Source of the DNA: Planctomycetaceae bacterium
Lineage (GTDB): Bacteria; Planctomycetota; Phycisphaerae; Phycisphaerales; SM1A02
Assembly: GCA_021297815.1 (NCBI GenBank)
Contig: JAJTGK010000005.1
Span: 1 to 42,323 of the forward strand
Direction of reading: 5' to 3'
DNA: 42,323 nucleotides
The notes under the pieces: model-generated
Told to the model about the DNA's origin: nothing
The model's database searches: none
Seen by the model: the letters and a program-made list of their open reading frames with translations, nothing else
Program-made: the position numbers and the translations under genes
Shown here: positions 8,685 through 16,103 of the stretch, one piece after another
Layout of the letters: the number at the start of each line of letters is the position of its first letter
Numbering within the stretch: position 1 is the stretch's first letter

Positions 8685-8731
8685 CGCTTGCGCCGCGGGG
8701 CCGCGCGCGAGATGCTCTCGCAGGAGGCTTC

Positions 8732-9634
8732 ATGGACACACGCGAGGTCATCGACGCGGCGCGCAGGCTGGCCGATCGGCACATCGTGCGCGACGGCGCT
8801 GGGTTCCGCCTGTCGGAGCACGACCCCGACGATGTGTGGCCGTTCGGCAAAGATGGGAAGGATACCGCGCGCGATCTTCTTGCCGACGGCGTGCGCGTCC
8901 TGAGCGAGATGCAGGACATGCTGTACGCGCAGGACCGCTGGTCGCTGCTCGCGGTGTTTCAGGCGATGGACGCCGCGGGGAAGGACGGCGCCATCAAGCA
9001 TGTGATGAGCGGCGTGAACCCGCAGGGGTGCGAGGTGCACTCGTTCAAGGCGCCGAGCGCCGAGGAGCGTGACCACGACTTCATGTGGCGGTGCACGCGT
9101 CTGGCGCCGCGGCGCGGCATGATCGGCATCTTCAACCGCTCGTACTACGAGGAGGTGCTCGTGGTGCGCGTCCGCCCCGAGATCCTGCGGGGCCAGCAGC
9201 TGCCGCGCGAGCTGGTGACCGACGCGATCTGGGAGGAGCGCTTCCAGGACATCTGCAAGTACGAGCGCTACCTGTCGCGCAACGGCACGGTGATCCGCAA
9301 GTTCTTCCTGCATGTCTCCAAGGAGGAGCAGCGGCGCAGGTTCCTCGCGCGCATCGACGACCCGTCGAAGAACTGGAAGTTCAGCGAGGGCGATGTCGCG
9401 GAGCGCGCGCACTGGGACGAGTACATGCGCGCCTACGAGGATGCGATCCGCAAGACCTCGAGCGAGCATGCGCCGTGGGTGGTGGTGCCCGCCGACAACA
9501 AGTGGTACACGCGGCTTGTGGTGGCCGCGGTGATGATCGACGCGCTGGCGTCGGTCGACCTGCACTATCCCGAGCTTGACGAGGCCGCGCGGGCGCGGCT
9601 TGCCGAGACGCGGGCGCGGCTCGTGGCCGAGTGA
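8732..9634 (+). CDS. ppk2: Polyphosphate kinase 2 family (PPK2) phosphotransferase
   Basis: A 300-residue cytoplasmic protein with the PPK2 P-loop fold. Walker A is MDAAGKDG (residues 79-86), the Walker B region is GIFNRSYYEEV (about 132-142), and the lid contains an Arg/Lys-rich stretch (RKFFLHVSKEEQRRR). A conserved WKFSEGD and KWYTRL follow. PPK2 enzymes transfer phosphate between polyphosphate and nucleotides; length and motifs fit the PPK2 nucleotide phosphotransferase subgroup. Which nucleotide is used cannot be told. ATG 8732 is chosen for the AGGAGG-type site 6 bases upstream and because the domain starts there. It is 47 bases downstream of receiver 3 and could be co-transcribed with the signalling genes. 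Confidence 0.92.
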   Translation: MDTREVIDAARRLADRHIVRDGAGFRLSEHDPDDVWPFGKDGKDTARDLLADGVRVLSEMQDMLYAQDRWSLLAVFQAMDAAGKDGAIKHVMSGVNPQGCEVHSFKAPSAEERDHDFMWRCTRLAPRRGMIGIFNRSYYEEVLVVRVRPEILRGQQLPRELVTDAIWEERFQDICKYERYLSRNGTVIRKFFLHVSKEEQRRRFLARIDDPSKNWKFSEGDVAERAHWDEYMRAYEDAIRKTSSEHAPWVVVPADNKWYTRLVVAAVMIDALASVDLHYPELDEAARARLAETRARLVAE

Positions 9635-9682
9635 ACCGCCCGAGAACCGCGCGCGTGGGGTGCGAGGCGGCGTCTCTCGGGC

Positions 9683-9708
9683 CGAACGCGCGGGCGATGG
9701 CGCGTTCG
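9683..9708 (+). terminator. Possible terminator after ppk2
   Basis: A 9-bp perfect stem (9683-9691 with 9700-9708) with an 8-base loop lies between ppk2 and the M64 peptidase gene. A second long-range repeat (GCCCGAGA 9638-9645 with TCTCGGGC 9675-9682) precedes it. There is no U-tract, so termination is uncertain. Confidence 0.35.
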
Positions 9709-9733
9709 CCGCCACAAGCACCGATTCCTGCGG

Positions 9734-9739
9734 CAGAAT
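9734..9739 (+). promoter_or_regulatory. Candidate -10 box of a leaderless M64 peptidase transcript
   Basis: CAGAAT lies 6 bases before the ATG at 9746, with GGGGGC between. The G-run could alternatively serve as a very close ribosome site. Confidence 0.3.
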
Positions 9740-9745
9740 GGGGGC

Positions 9746-11188
9746 ATGTCGGCCTTCATCGCCTCGTGCCTTGCGCTTTCGCCGCTGCTCGCGCCGCCGC
9801 TTCGGCCGCAGGGCGGCGCGGCTGACGGAGCTCGACGCGGGGAGAAGGAACTCGTGACCTGCTGCCACCCTGGCGAGCACGGCATGCTCGAGGGCGGGCC
9901 GCTCTTGCTCGATGCACCCGAGGCGGTGGCGGGGTTCAGCACCTGGCCCTCGACGACGATCGAATCGAACGGCCCCGTCGCGAACCGCGTCGACATCGTG
10001 TTCGTGGGCGATGGGTTCCAGGCGGCGCAGCAGGCGTCGTGGGCGACGCTCGTGTCGCAGCGCTGGGCCACCATCGCGTCGCGCGAGCCTGTGGTGAGCT
10101 ACCGCCGCTACTTCAACGCACACCGCGTCGATGTGACGAGCGCCGACGCGGGCGTCGACAACGACCCGACGCAGGGCATCGCACGCAACACGGCGCTCGA
10201 CATGGGCTTCTGGTGCAGCGGCATCGAGCGGCTGCTGTGCGTGAGCACCTCGAAGGCGATCGCGGCCGCGAACTGCGCGCCGCAGTGGAACCAGATCCTC
10301 GCGGTCGCGAATTCGACGAAGTACGGCGGCGCGGGCTACCCGACGGCCGATGTGTGCACCTTCAGCGGCTTCGAGTCGTCGAGCCTCGAGGTGGCGCTGC
10401 ACGAGTTCGGCCATAGTTTCGGCGATCTCGCCGACGAGTACGACTACGCCGACGGCACGACCTACACGGGTCCCGAGCTTGGTGAGGTGAATGTCAGCAT
10501 CCAGACGACCTCGCAGATGCAGGCTTCAGGCTCGAAATGGGCCGCGTGGATCGGCGTGTCGCTGCCCACGGTCGGCGCGCATGGGTCGTTCGAGGGGGCG
10601 CGCTACTACCAGTTCGGCATCAGGCGCCCGACGAGCAACTCTCTCATGCGCTCGCTGGGTGTGCCGTTCAACGGGCCTGGGCTTGAGCAGATGATCGTGA
10701 AGCTGCACCAGCAGACGATGATGCTCGACGCGGCGGTTCCTGCGGTGAACGCATCGGTGGTGCGCGGGTCGAGCGTGACGGCCACGCTGAACCAGCCGTC
10801 GCTCCACGCGCTGTCGACGCAGTGGTACCTCGGCGCCGAGGCGATCGTGGGCGCAACTGGAAGCTCGATCGATACGCGCGAACTGCCGGTAGGCTCGAGC
10901 GGCGCCCAGCTGCGGCTCGTCGTGATCGACCCGACCACGAAAGTGCGCAACGAGGCGCTGCGCACGCAGTGGCTGCGCGAGAACTACAACTGGACGCTCG
11001 TGCGCGACGCGTGTCCGTCGGACCTCAACCGAGACGGCCGCGTCGATGGCGCCGACCTCACGGAGTTGCTGTCGAAGTGGGGCACGGCGGGCGTGGCCGC
11101 GGGGCGGGCCGACATCGACGGGCTCGGTTCGGTCGAGGGCGGCGACCTCGCGGTGCTGCTCGGCGCGTGGGGTCTTTGCAATTCCTGA
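9746..11188 (+). CDS. Secreted M64-type zinc metallopeptidase with dockerin-like tag
   Basis: A 480-residue protein. The N-terminal signal is followed by the M64 (IgA-peptidase family) core: VDIVFVGDGF at about 82-91, and the zinc site HEFGHSFGDLADEY, with His219, Glu220, His223 and the downstream Asp230-Glu231 typical of the family. After the catalytic domain comes an Ig-like region (about 330-410). Two dockerin-like loops follow (DLNRDGRVDGADLTELLSKWG and DIDGLGSVEGGDLAVLLGAWG), ending in LCNS. The expected role is extracellular proteolysis of an unknown substrate. It is a single gene with its own short upstream region. The M64 call rests on the HExxH..DE arrangement and overall length. Confidence 0.85.
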   Translation: MSAFIASCLALSPLLAPPLRPQGGAADGARRGEKELVTCCHPGEHGMLEGGPLLLDAPEAVAGFSTWPSTTIESNGPVANRVDIVFVGDGFQAAQQASWATLVSQRWATIASREPVVSYRRYFNAHRVDVTSADAGVDNDPTQGIARNTALDMGFWCSGIERLLCVSTSKAIAAANCAPQWNQILAVANSTKYGGAGYPTADVCTFSGFESSSLEVALHEFGHSFGDLADEYDYADGTTYTGPELGEVNVSIQTTSQMQASGSKWAAWIGVSLPTVGAHGSFEGARYYQFGIRRPTSNSLMRSLGVPFNGPGLEQMIVKLHQQTMMLDAAVPAVNASVVRGSSVTATLNQPSLHALSTQWYLGAEAIVGATGSSIDTRELPVGSSGAQLRLVVIDPTTKVRNEALRTQWLRENYNWTLVRDACPSDLNRDGRVDGADLTELLSKWGTAGVAAGRADIDGLGSVEGGDLAVLLGAWGLCNS

Positions 11189-11323
11189 ACGCAGGGCGGC
11201 GTGAAGTTCCGTCTGTGCGGGCGGGTCCGATCTTCATAATCGCGGTGTGCCCACGGCGCGTGATGCGCGGTGCGGCTGCGGTCGATCCTCCACTTCGGCG
11301 CGGATTGCGCCAGGGAGACCGTC

Positions 11324-12472
11324 ATGATCCGCCACGCGATCGCTGCAACCGTCCTGTCGTTCTCGTTCACCGCCCTCGGAGCCGCCGAAGGCCCGGCACG
11401 CCGTGCGCAGGACGCGACGGCACTTGAGGCAGCGGCCGCGAAGGGCGATGCCGACGCGATGTTCCGACTCGGCGCGATGGTCTCGCGCAAGGATGCCGCC
11501 GCGGGCGTCGAGTGGTATCGAAAGGCTGCGGATGCGGGTCACACCAAGGCGATGGTCGCGTTGGCCGCGCGGCACATGCAGGGCGGCGGCGTGGCGCGCG
11601 ACGAGGCGAAGGCGATCGAGCTCTACGAGCGCGCCGCCGCGAAGGGCGACACGACCGCGATGTTCCTGCTCGGCGCGGCGTTCGCGCAGGGTCGTGGCGT
11701 GGCGCAGGACGATGTCGAGGCGTTCGCGTGGTACACGCGCGCCGCGGAGGCAGGCCACGCGGGCGCGATGACGAATCTCGGCGCCGCGCATGCGCTCGGC
11801 AAGGGCGTGGCGGTCGACCATGCGAAGGCCGTCGCGTGGTACGCGAAGGCCGCCGAAGCGGGCGACAGGCGCGCGATGTCGAACCTGGCGCTTGCGCACC
11901 TCGACGGCACGGGCACGACGAAGGACCTTTCGAAGGCGATGCACTGGCTGCGTGTCGCGGCGGAGTGTGGCGACGCCGACGCGATGGTGGCGCTCGGCGA
12001 CCACCACGCGCGCGGCGACGAGTCGCTGCGTGACCACGAGGCGGCGTTCCGCTGGTACGCGCGCGCCGCGGAGGCGGGGCACCTGCATGCGGTCGTCAAT
12101 CTCGGCGTGATGCATGCCGAGGGCCGCGGCACCGCGCGCGACGAGGCGCAGGCCGCGGAACTCTTCACGCGCGCCGCCGACGCAGGCGTGCCCGAGGCGA
12201 TGTTCAACCTCGCGGGCCTGTACGAGCAGGGTCGCGGCGTGCCGCAGAGCGACGCGCAGGCCTACTTCTGGGCGATGAACGGCAAGGCCGCGCTGAAGGG
12301 CGAAACGATGCGCGAGGGCGCCGATTCGTTCGCCAGCCGCCTGGCCGGCAAGCTCGACGCCGACACCCGCTCGGCCGCCGAGGCGCGGCATGTGGCGTGG
12401 GTCGGCGAGTCGCGCGCAGGCGCGGGTCGACGCGCGTTTGCCGCCGTGGGTTCTTCGAAGGACGAGCGATAG
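11324..12472 (+). CDS. Secreted Sel1-repeat protein, second copy
   Basis: A 382-residue protein with signal peptide MIRHAIAATVLSFSFTALGA and eight near-continuous 36-residue Sel1 repeats from about residue 28 to 315. The repeats follow A-x-x-GD-x-x-AM-x-x-LG and end in W-Y-x-(K/R)-A. The C-terminal part (about 315-382) is helical and Ala/Arg-rich. ATG 11324 has AGGGAGA 5 bases upstream, the best ribosome site in the neighbourhood; the in-frame start at 11270 lacks one. It is a paralogue of the six-repeat protein at 455-1414. The role is presumably scaffolding in the envelope; the partner is unknown. Confidence 0.88.
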   Translation: MIRHAIAATVLSFSFTALGAAEGPARRAQDATALEAAAAKGDADAMFRLGAMVSRKDAAAGVEWYRKAADAGHTKAMVALAARHMQGGGVARDEAKAIELYERAAAKGDTTAMFLLGAAFAQGRGVAQDDVEAFAWYTRAAEAGHAGAMTNLGAAHALGKGVAVDHAKAVAWYAKAAEAGDRRAMSNLALAHLDGTGTTKDLSKAMHWLRVAAECGDADAMVALGDHHARGDESLRDHEAAFRWYARAAEAGHLHAVVNLGVMHAEGRGTARDEAQAAELFTRAADAGVPEAMFNLAGLYEQGRGVPQSDAQAYFWAMNGKAALKGETMREGADSFASRLAGKLDADTRSAAEARHVAWVGESRAGAGRRAFAAVGSSKDER

Positions 12473-12497
12473 GCGCAACAATTCGCCACGCTCGCCG

Positions 12498-12503
12498 TAT
12501 CCT
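12498..12503 (+). promoter_or_regulatory. Candidate -10 box of a leaderless DUF4139 transcript
   Basis: TATCCT (TAnnnT) lies exactly 6 bases before ATG 12510, in the 37-base gap after the Sel1 gene, with no Shine-Dalgarno sequence. Confidence 0.45.
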
Positions 12504-12509
12504 GCGCGC

Positions 12510-14414
12510 ATGAAGCGAGCAGCAACGGTGTCGGTTGGTTCGGTCGGGCTTGTCGCGTGGGGCGTGTGGTTCGCGCCTGTCGTGCCGATGCTGGCGTGCA
12601 GGCCCGCGTGCGGTGCGCCGCTGGCGCAGGCCGTGCAGGAGGCGAAGTCGCTCGTGGTCGACGCGGGCATCGTGTCGGTGACGCTTTTCCGAGAGCGCGC
12701 GATGGTGACGCGCGAGGCGGCGCTGCCCGCCGAGATGGGGACCTTCGAACTCGTCGTGAAGGGTCTGCCGCCTGCGGTGGACGGCGATTCGCTCGCGGCG
12801 CGCGTCGAGGGTGGGCGCCTGCTCGACATCCGCTACGAGGAGGCGCGTGTTCCGAACGACCCGACGACGAACGCCGAGCTGAAGGCGGCGATCGCGGAGC
12901 GCGACGAGGCGCTGCGCACGGCGGAATCGTTCAAGATGCAGCTGTCGCTGCTCGACAGCCAGTCGGCGCTGCTCGATGCGGTGGCGCAGAAGACGGCGGC
13001 GGAGAGCGGCAAGGAGCTCGGTTCGAAGGCGCTCGACCCCGCGGCGCTCGCGGCGCAGATCGAGTACCTCGCGGGCGCGCGGCTGAAGGTCGCCGAGCAG
13101 AAGCTGAAGCTGACGCGCGATGTGCGCGAGCTCGATGCGGTGCTTGCCGCGCTTGGCGACAAGGTGCGGCGGCTCGGCGGCACGACGAACTTCGAGCGCA
13201 GCGCCGTGATCGCGGTCGGCAAGTCGACGCGCGACGCGGGCACGGTGCGCCTCAGCTACCTCGTCGAGAACGCGGGATGGACGCCCGAGTATTCGGTGCG
13301 CGCGCTCGACACGGGCGACGACGCGACCGACGCGCTGACCGTCGAGTACGCGGCGCGGATCCTGCAGGAGTCGGGCGAGGACTGGAACGATGTGACCCTG
13401 ACGCTCTCGACGGCGGAGCCCACGCGGCAGCCGTCGCCGCGGGGCATTCGGCCGCTCTTCCTCGATGTCTTCGTTCCACCGCCGCCAACCACGGCTGGCG
13501 CGTACGGAAGCGCGATGAAGGACGGCAGCGGCGGCCTGACGGGCAAGCCCGGCGCAGGCACCGCGGGTGACCCGATGTCGACAGGCGGCGGCGGGGGCAG
13601 TGGCGGGTTCGGTGCGGGCCTGATCGGAGACGGCGGCATCATCGGCGAACCTGGCGAAGGGGCCGCGCTCGGCGTCGAGCTCGAGAAGTCGTACGCCGAT
13701 GCAGAGGCGGTCGGCTCGAGCGTGGTCACCTACACGCTGCCGCGCAAGGTGCGCGTGCCGAGCGACGGCGGCCGCTCGACGCTGCAGCGTGTGGCCGCGA
13801 TCGACCTGAAGCCCGAGTTCGCGCATGTCGCGCGCCCCTTGGTCGACGACCGCGTCTACCTGCGCGCCAAGACGCGCAACGACTCGTCGTACACCTTCCT
13901 CGAGGGCACGGCCAAGCTCTTCGTCGGCGACGACTCGGTCGGCGCGGTCGAGTTCCCCGAGGTGCCGCCTGGCGCGTCGCTTTCCTTCTGGTTCGGCGGC
14001 GACCCGCGCTTCACGGCGAAGCAGACGCTGGTGTCGCGCCAGTCGGGCGAGGAAGGCGTGTTCGGCAAGTCGAAGGTCGAGACTGCGAAGTGGCGCATCG
14101 ATCTCTCGTCGAGCGCCGCGGGGGCGACGAGCATCGAGGTCGAGGCCGCCATTCCCGTCTCGCGCAACGAGAAGATCAAGGTCGAGCTGCGCGACCTGTC
14201 GATGCCGCTGTCGACCGCCGAGGCGTACCTGAAGGGTGCGCGCACGCAGGGCGTGCTGCGCTGGGTCGTGCCGATGCCTGGCCGCGGCGCCGACGGCAAG
14301 CCTGTCGAGAAGAGCATCTCGTGGACGGCCCGCACGATCGTGCCCGTCGATGTGCAGGTGACGCAGGAGGTTGGCCCCGAGATCACGGGCGACGGCGCGT
14401 CGGGCGGTGATTGA
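12510..14414 (+). CDS. DUF4140/DUF4139 (MuiA-like) exported protein
   Basis: A 634-residue protein. After a signal sequence (to about residue 37), an N-terminal DUF4140-type beta domain (VSVTLFRERAMVTREAAL) and a long coiled-coil segment (about 120-230) lead into a DUF4139 beta-rich C-terminal part (SYLVENAGWTPEYSVRALD, then VYLRAKTRNDSSYTFLEGTA). This architecture matches proteins annotated as mucoidy inhibitor MuiA; the biochemical role of the family is not known. A Gly-rich low-complexity insert of about 60 residues (329-389) interrupts the DUF4139 region. The gene follows the Sel1 gene by 37 bases but has its own promoter-like box. Confidence 0.82.
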   Translation: MKRAATVSVGSVGLVAWGVWFAPVVPMLACRPACGAPLAQAVQEAKSLVVDAGIVSVTLFRERAMVTREAALPAEMGTFELVVKGLPPAVDGDSLAARVEGGRLLDIRYEEARVPNDPTTNAELKAAIAERDEALRTAESFKMQLSLLDSQSALLDAVAQKTAAESGKELGSKALDPAALAAQIEYLAGARLKVAEQKLKLTRDVRELDAVLAALGDKVRRLGGTTNFERSAVIAVGKSTRDAGTVRLSYLVENAGWTPEYSVRALDTGDDATDALTVEYAARILQESGEDWNDVTLTLSTAEPTRQPSPRGIRPLFLDVFVPPPPTTAGAYGSAMKDGSGGLTGKPGAGTAGDPMSTGGGGGSGGFGAGLIGDGGIIGEPGEGAALGVELEKSYADAEAVGSSVVTYTLPRKVRVPSDGGRSTLQRVAAIDLKPEFAHVARPLVDDRVYLRAKTRNDSSYTFLEGTAKLFVGDDSVGAVEFPEVPPGASLSFWFGGDPRFTAKQTLVSRQSGEEGVFGKSKVETAKWRIDLSSSAAGATSIEVEAAIPVSRNEKIKVELRDLSMPLSTAEAYLKGARTQGVLRWVVPMPGRGADGKPVEKSISWTARTIVPVDVQVTQEVGPEITGDGASGGD

Positions 14415-14534
14415 GCGGTCGAGCGGCGGGGCGGCAAGGCGAGGATCGTGCGCGAGGGTCGCGCGGCGATCTGCGGTCGCGGCGATTTTTCACTGCTTCC
14501 AAAGGAGCCCCTCAACCCCGCCCGTTCTTTGTGG

Positions 14535-14540
14535 TTGAAT
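14535..14540 (+). promoter_or_regulatory. Candidate -10 box of a leaderless oxidoreductase transcript
   Basis: TTGAAT lies 7 bases before ATG 14548. The in-frame ATG at 14539 overlaps this box, which favours the downstream ATG. An AAAGGAG further up (about 14500) is too distant to serve either start. Confidence 0.35.
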
Positions 14541-14547
14541 GGCCCCC

Positions 14548-15993
14548 ATGAGCCTGACCCGCCGCGAATTCGTCCTGACCTCGCTCGCAACTCCGATCGC
14601 CGCGGGACTCGCGGGCCAGATCGCCTCGGCCACGGCGCCCGCGTTCCTGCGCGGCGGCCTGAACCAGAACTCGCGCCTGCGCGTGATCAAGGTCGGCGTG
14701 GGCGGCATGGGCGCCTCGGACCTGAACGAGGTGTCGAGCCACAAGATGGTCGACATCGTGGCGCTCGTCGACATCGACCAGCGCCAGCTCGATGCGTGGC
14801 GCAAGGACCGCAAGAACGACAAGGGCGAGACCGTCGCGGCCCGCTTCCCGAACGCCGCCGAGTTCCGCGACTGGCGCGAGGCGTACACGAAGCTCGACAA
14901 GGGCTTCGACGCCGTCGTCTGCTCGACCGCCGACCACATGCACGCGCCGATCTCGATGGCCGCCATGAACCTCGGCAAGCATGTCTACTGCCAGAAGCCG
15001 CTCGCGCAGGGCGCGTGGGAGAACCGCCGCCTGGCCGAGGTCGCCGCGACGATGTCGTCGGTCGTCACCCAGATGGGCACCCAGCGCATCACCACCAAGT
15101 TCCGCCGCTACGGCGGCAAGCTGATCCGCGACGGCGTGATCGGCCCCGTGAAGGATGTCTACGCGTGGACCAACCGCCCCGCGGGCTGGTGGCCGCAGGG
15201 CAACCCGCGCCCCGCGGGCACCGACCCGATCCCCGAGTTCCTCTCGTGGGACCTCTTCCTCGGCACCGCCGCCGACCGCCCGTACAAGAACGGCTACACG
15301 CCGTTCGCGTGGCGCGGCGTGATCGACTTCGGCACGGGCGCGTTCGGCGACATGGGCTGCCACATGCTCGATGTGCCGTTCTACGAGCTCGAGCTCGGTG
15401 CCCCGATCTCGGCGAAGTGCATTCCCGTGAAGGCGTCGACCGACCAGTTCCCCGAGAGCGAGTCGGTGGTCGTGAAGTACGCCCCGAACCGCATGACCTC
15501 GAAGGACGGCCTGACGCTGCACTGGTTCGACGGCGGCCAGTTCCCCGACTTCAAGGCGATCGGCATGCCTGAAGGCTGGGAAGGCGGCAAGGCGGGCGAG
15601 GATGTCGTGAAGGGCGATGGCGGCGTGATCCTGGTCGGCGAGAAGGGCACCATGTGGTTCCCGATCGAGCACGCATGGGCGCGCGTCTTCATGGACGGCA
15701 AGGCGGTCGACCTGAAGCCCGAGGACCGCATGAGCCCCGAGGAGATGGGCCGCACGAACCACTGGCACGACTGGGTCGACGCCTGCCTTTCGGGCAAGAA
15801 GTCTGCGTGCGTGTCGCGCTTCGAGAAGGCGGGCCGCATGTGCGAGAGCCTGTCGATCGGCGCGATGAGCGCGCTCGAGCCTGGCAAGGTGCTCGAGTAC
15901 GACGCCGCGACCTGCACCTTCCGCAACAGCCCCGCCGCGAGCGCCGCGCTGCGCCGCACGCCGCGCAAGGGTTGGGAAGTCGCGAACCTCTGA
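14548..15993 (+). CDS. Tat-exported Gfo/Idh/MocA family oxidoreductase
   Basis: A 481-residue protein starting with a twin-arginine signal (LTRREFVLTSLATPIAAG, residues 3-20). A Rossmann nucleotide-binding motif (VGVGGMGASDL, about 49-59) follows, then the family helix with Lys in YCQKPLAQ and a C-terminal GFO/IDH/MocA domain. GCHMLD and HWHDW lie in the substrate side. Enzymes of this family are NAD(P)-dependent sugar or cyclitol oxidoreductases or related hydrolases; Tat export with bound cofactor is common in planctomycetes, where the family is expanded. The substrate is unknown. ATG 14539, three codons upstream, is an alternative start. A strong terminator follows. Confidence 0.88.
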   Translation: MSLTRREFVLTSLATPIAAGLAGQIASATAPAFLRGGLNQNSRLRVIKVGVGGMGASDLNEVSSHKMVDIVALVDIDQRQLDAWRKDRKNDKGETVAARFPNAAEFRDWREAYTKLDKGFDAVVCSTADHMHAPISMAAMNLGKHVYCQKPLAQGAWENRRLAEVAATMSSVVTQMGTQRITTKFRRYGGKLIRDGVIGPVKDVYAWTNRPAGWWPQGNPRPAGTDPIPEFLSWDLFLGTAADRPYKNGYTPFAWRGVIDFGTGAFGDMGCHMLDVPFYELELGAPISAKCIPVKASTDQFPESESVVVKYAPNRMTSKDGLTLHWFDGGQFPDFKAIGMPEGWEGGKAGEDVVKGDGGVILVGEKGTMWFPIEHAWARVFMDGKAVDLKPEDRMSPEEMGRTNHWHDWVDACLSGKKSACVSRFEKAGRMCESLSIGAMSALEPGKVLEYDAATCTFRNSPAASAALRRTPRKGWEVANL

Positions 15994-16021
15994 ACGGCGA
16001 AGGCTGCGGTCAGCCAAGCAA

Positions 16022-16060
16022 CGCGCAGGGCGCCTCGGGTGGGGCGCCCTGTGCGTTTTT
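16022..16060 (+). terminator. Rho-independent terminator after the oxidoreductase gene
   Basis: A 13-bp stem (16022-16034 with 16043-16055, including one G-U pair) and an 8-base loop are followed by TTTTT. It ends the plus-strand transcript 29 bases after the stop codon and faces the convergent minus-strand protease gene. Confidence 0.9.
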
Positions 16061-16103
16061 GGCGGCGTCGTTCGGCGGTCTCACGCCGCGCGGCGTGGCG
16101 GGT

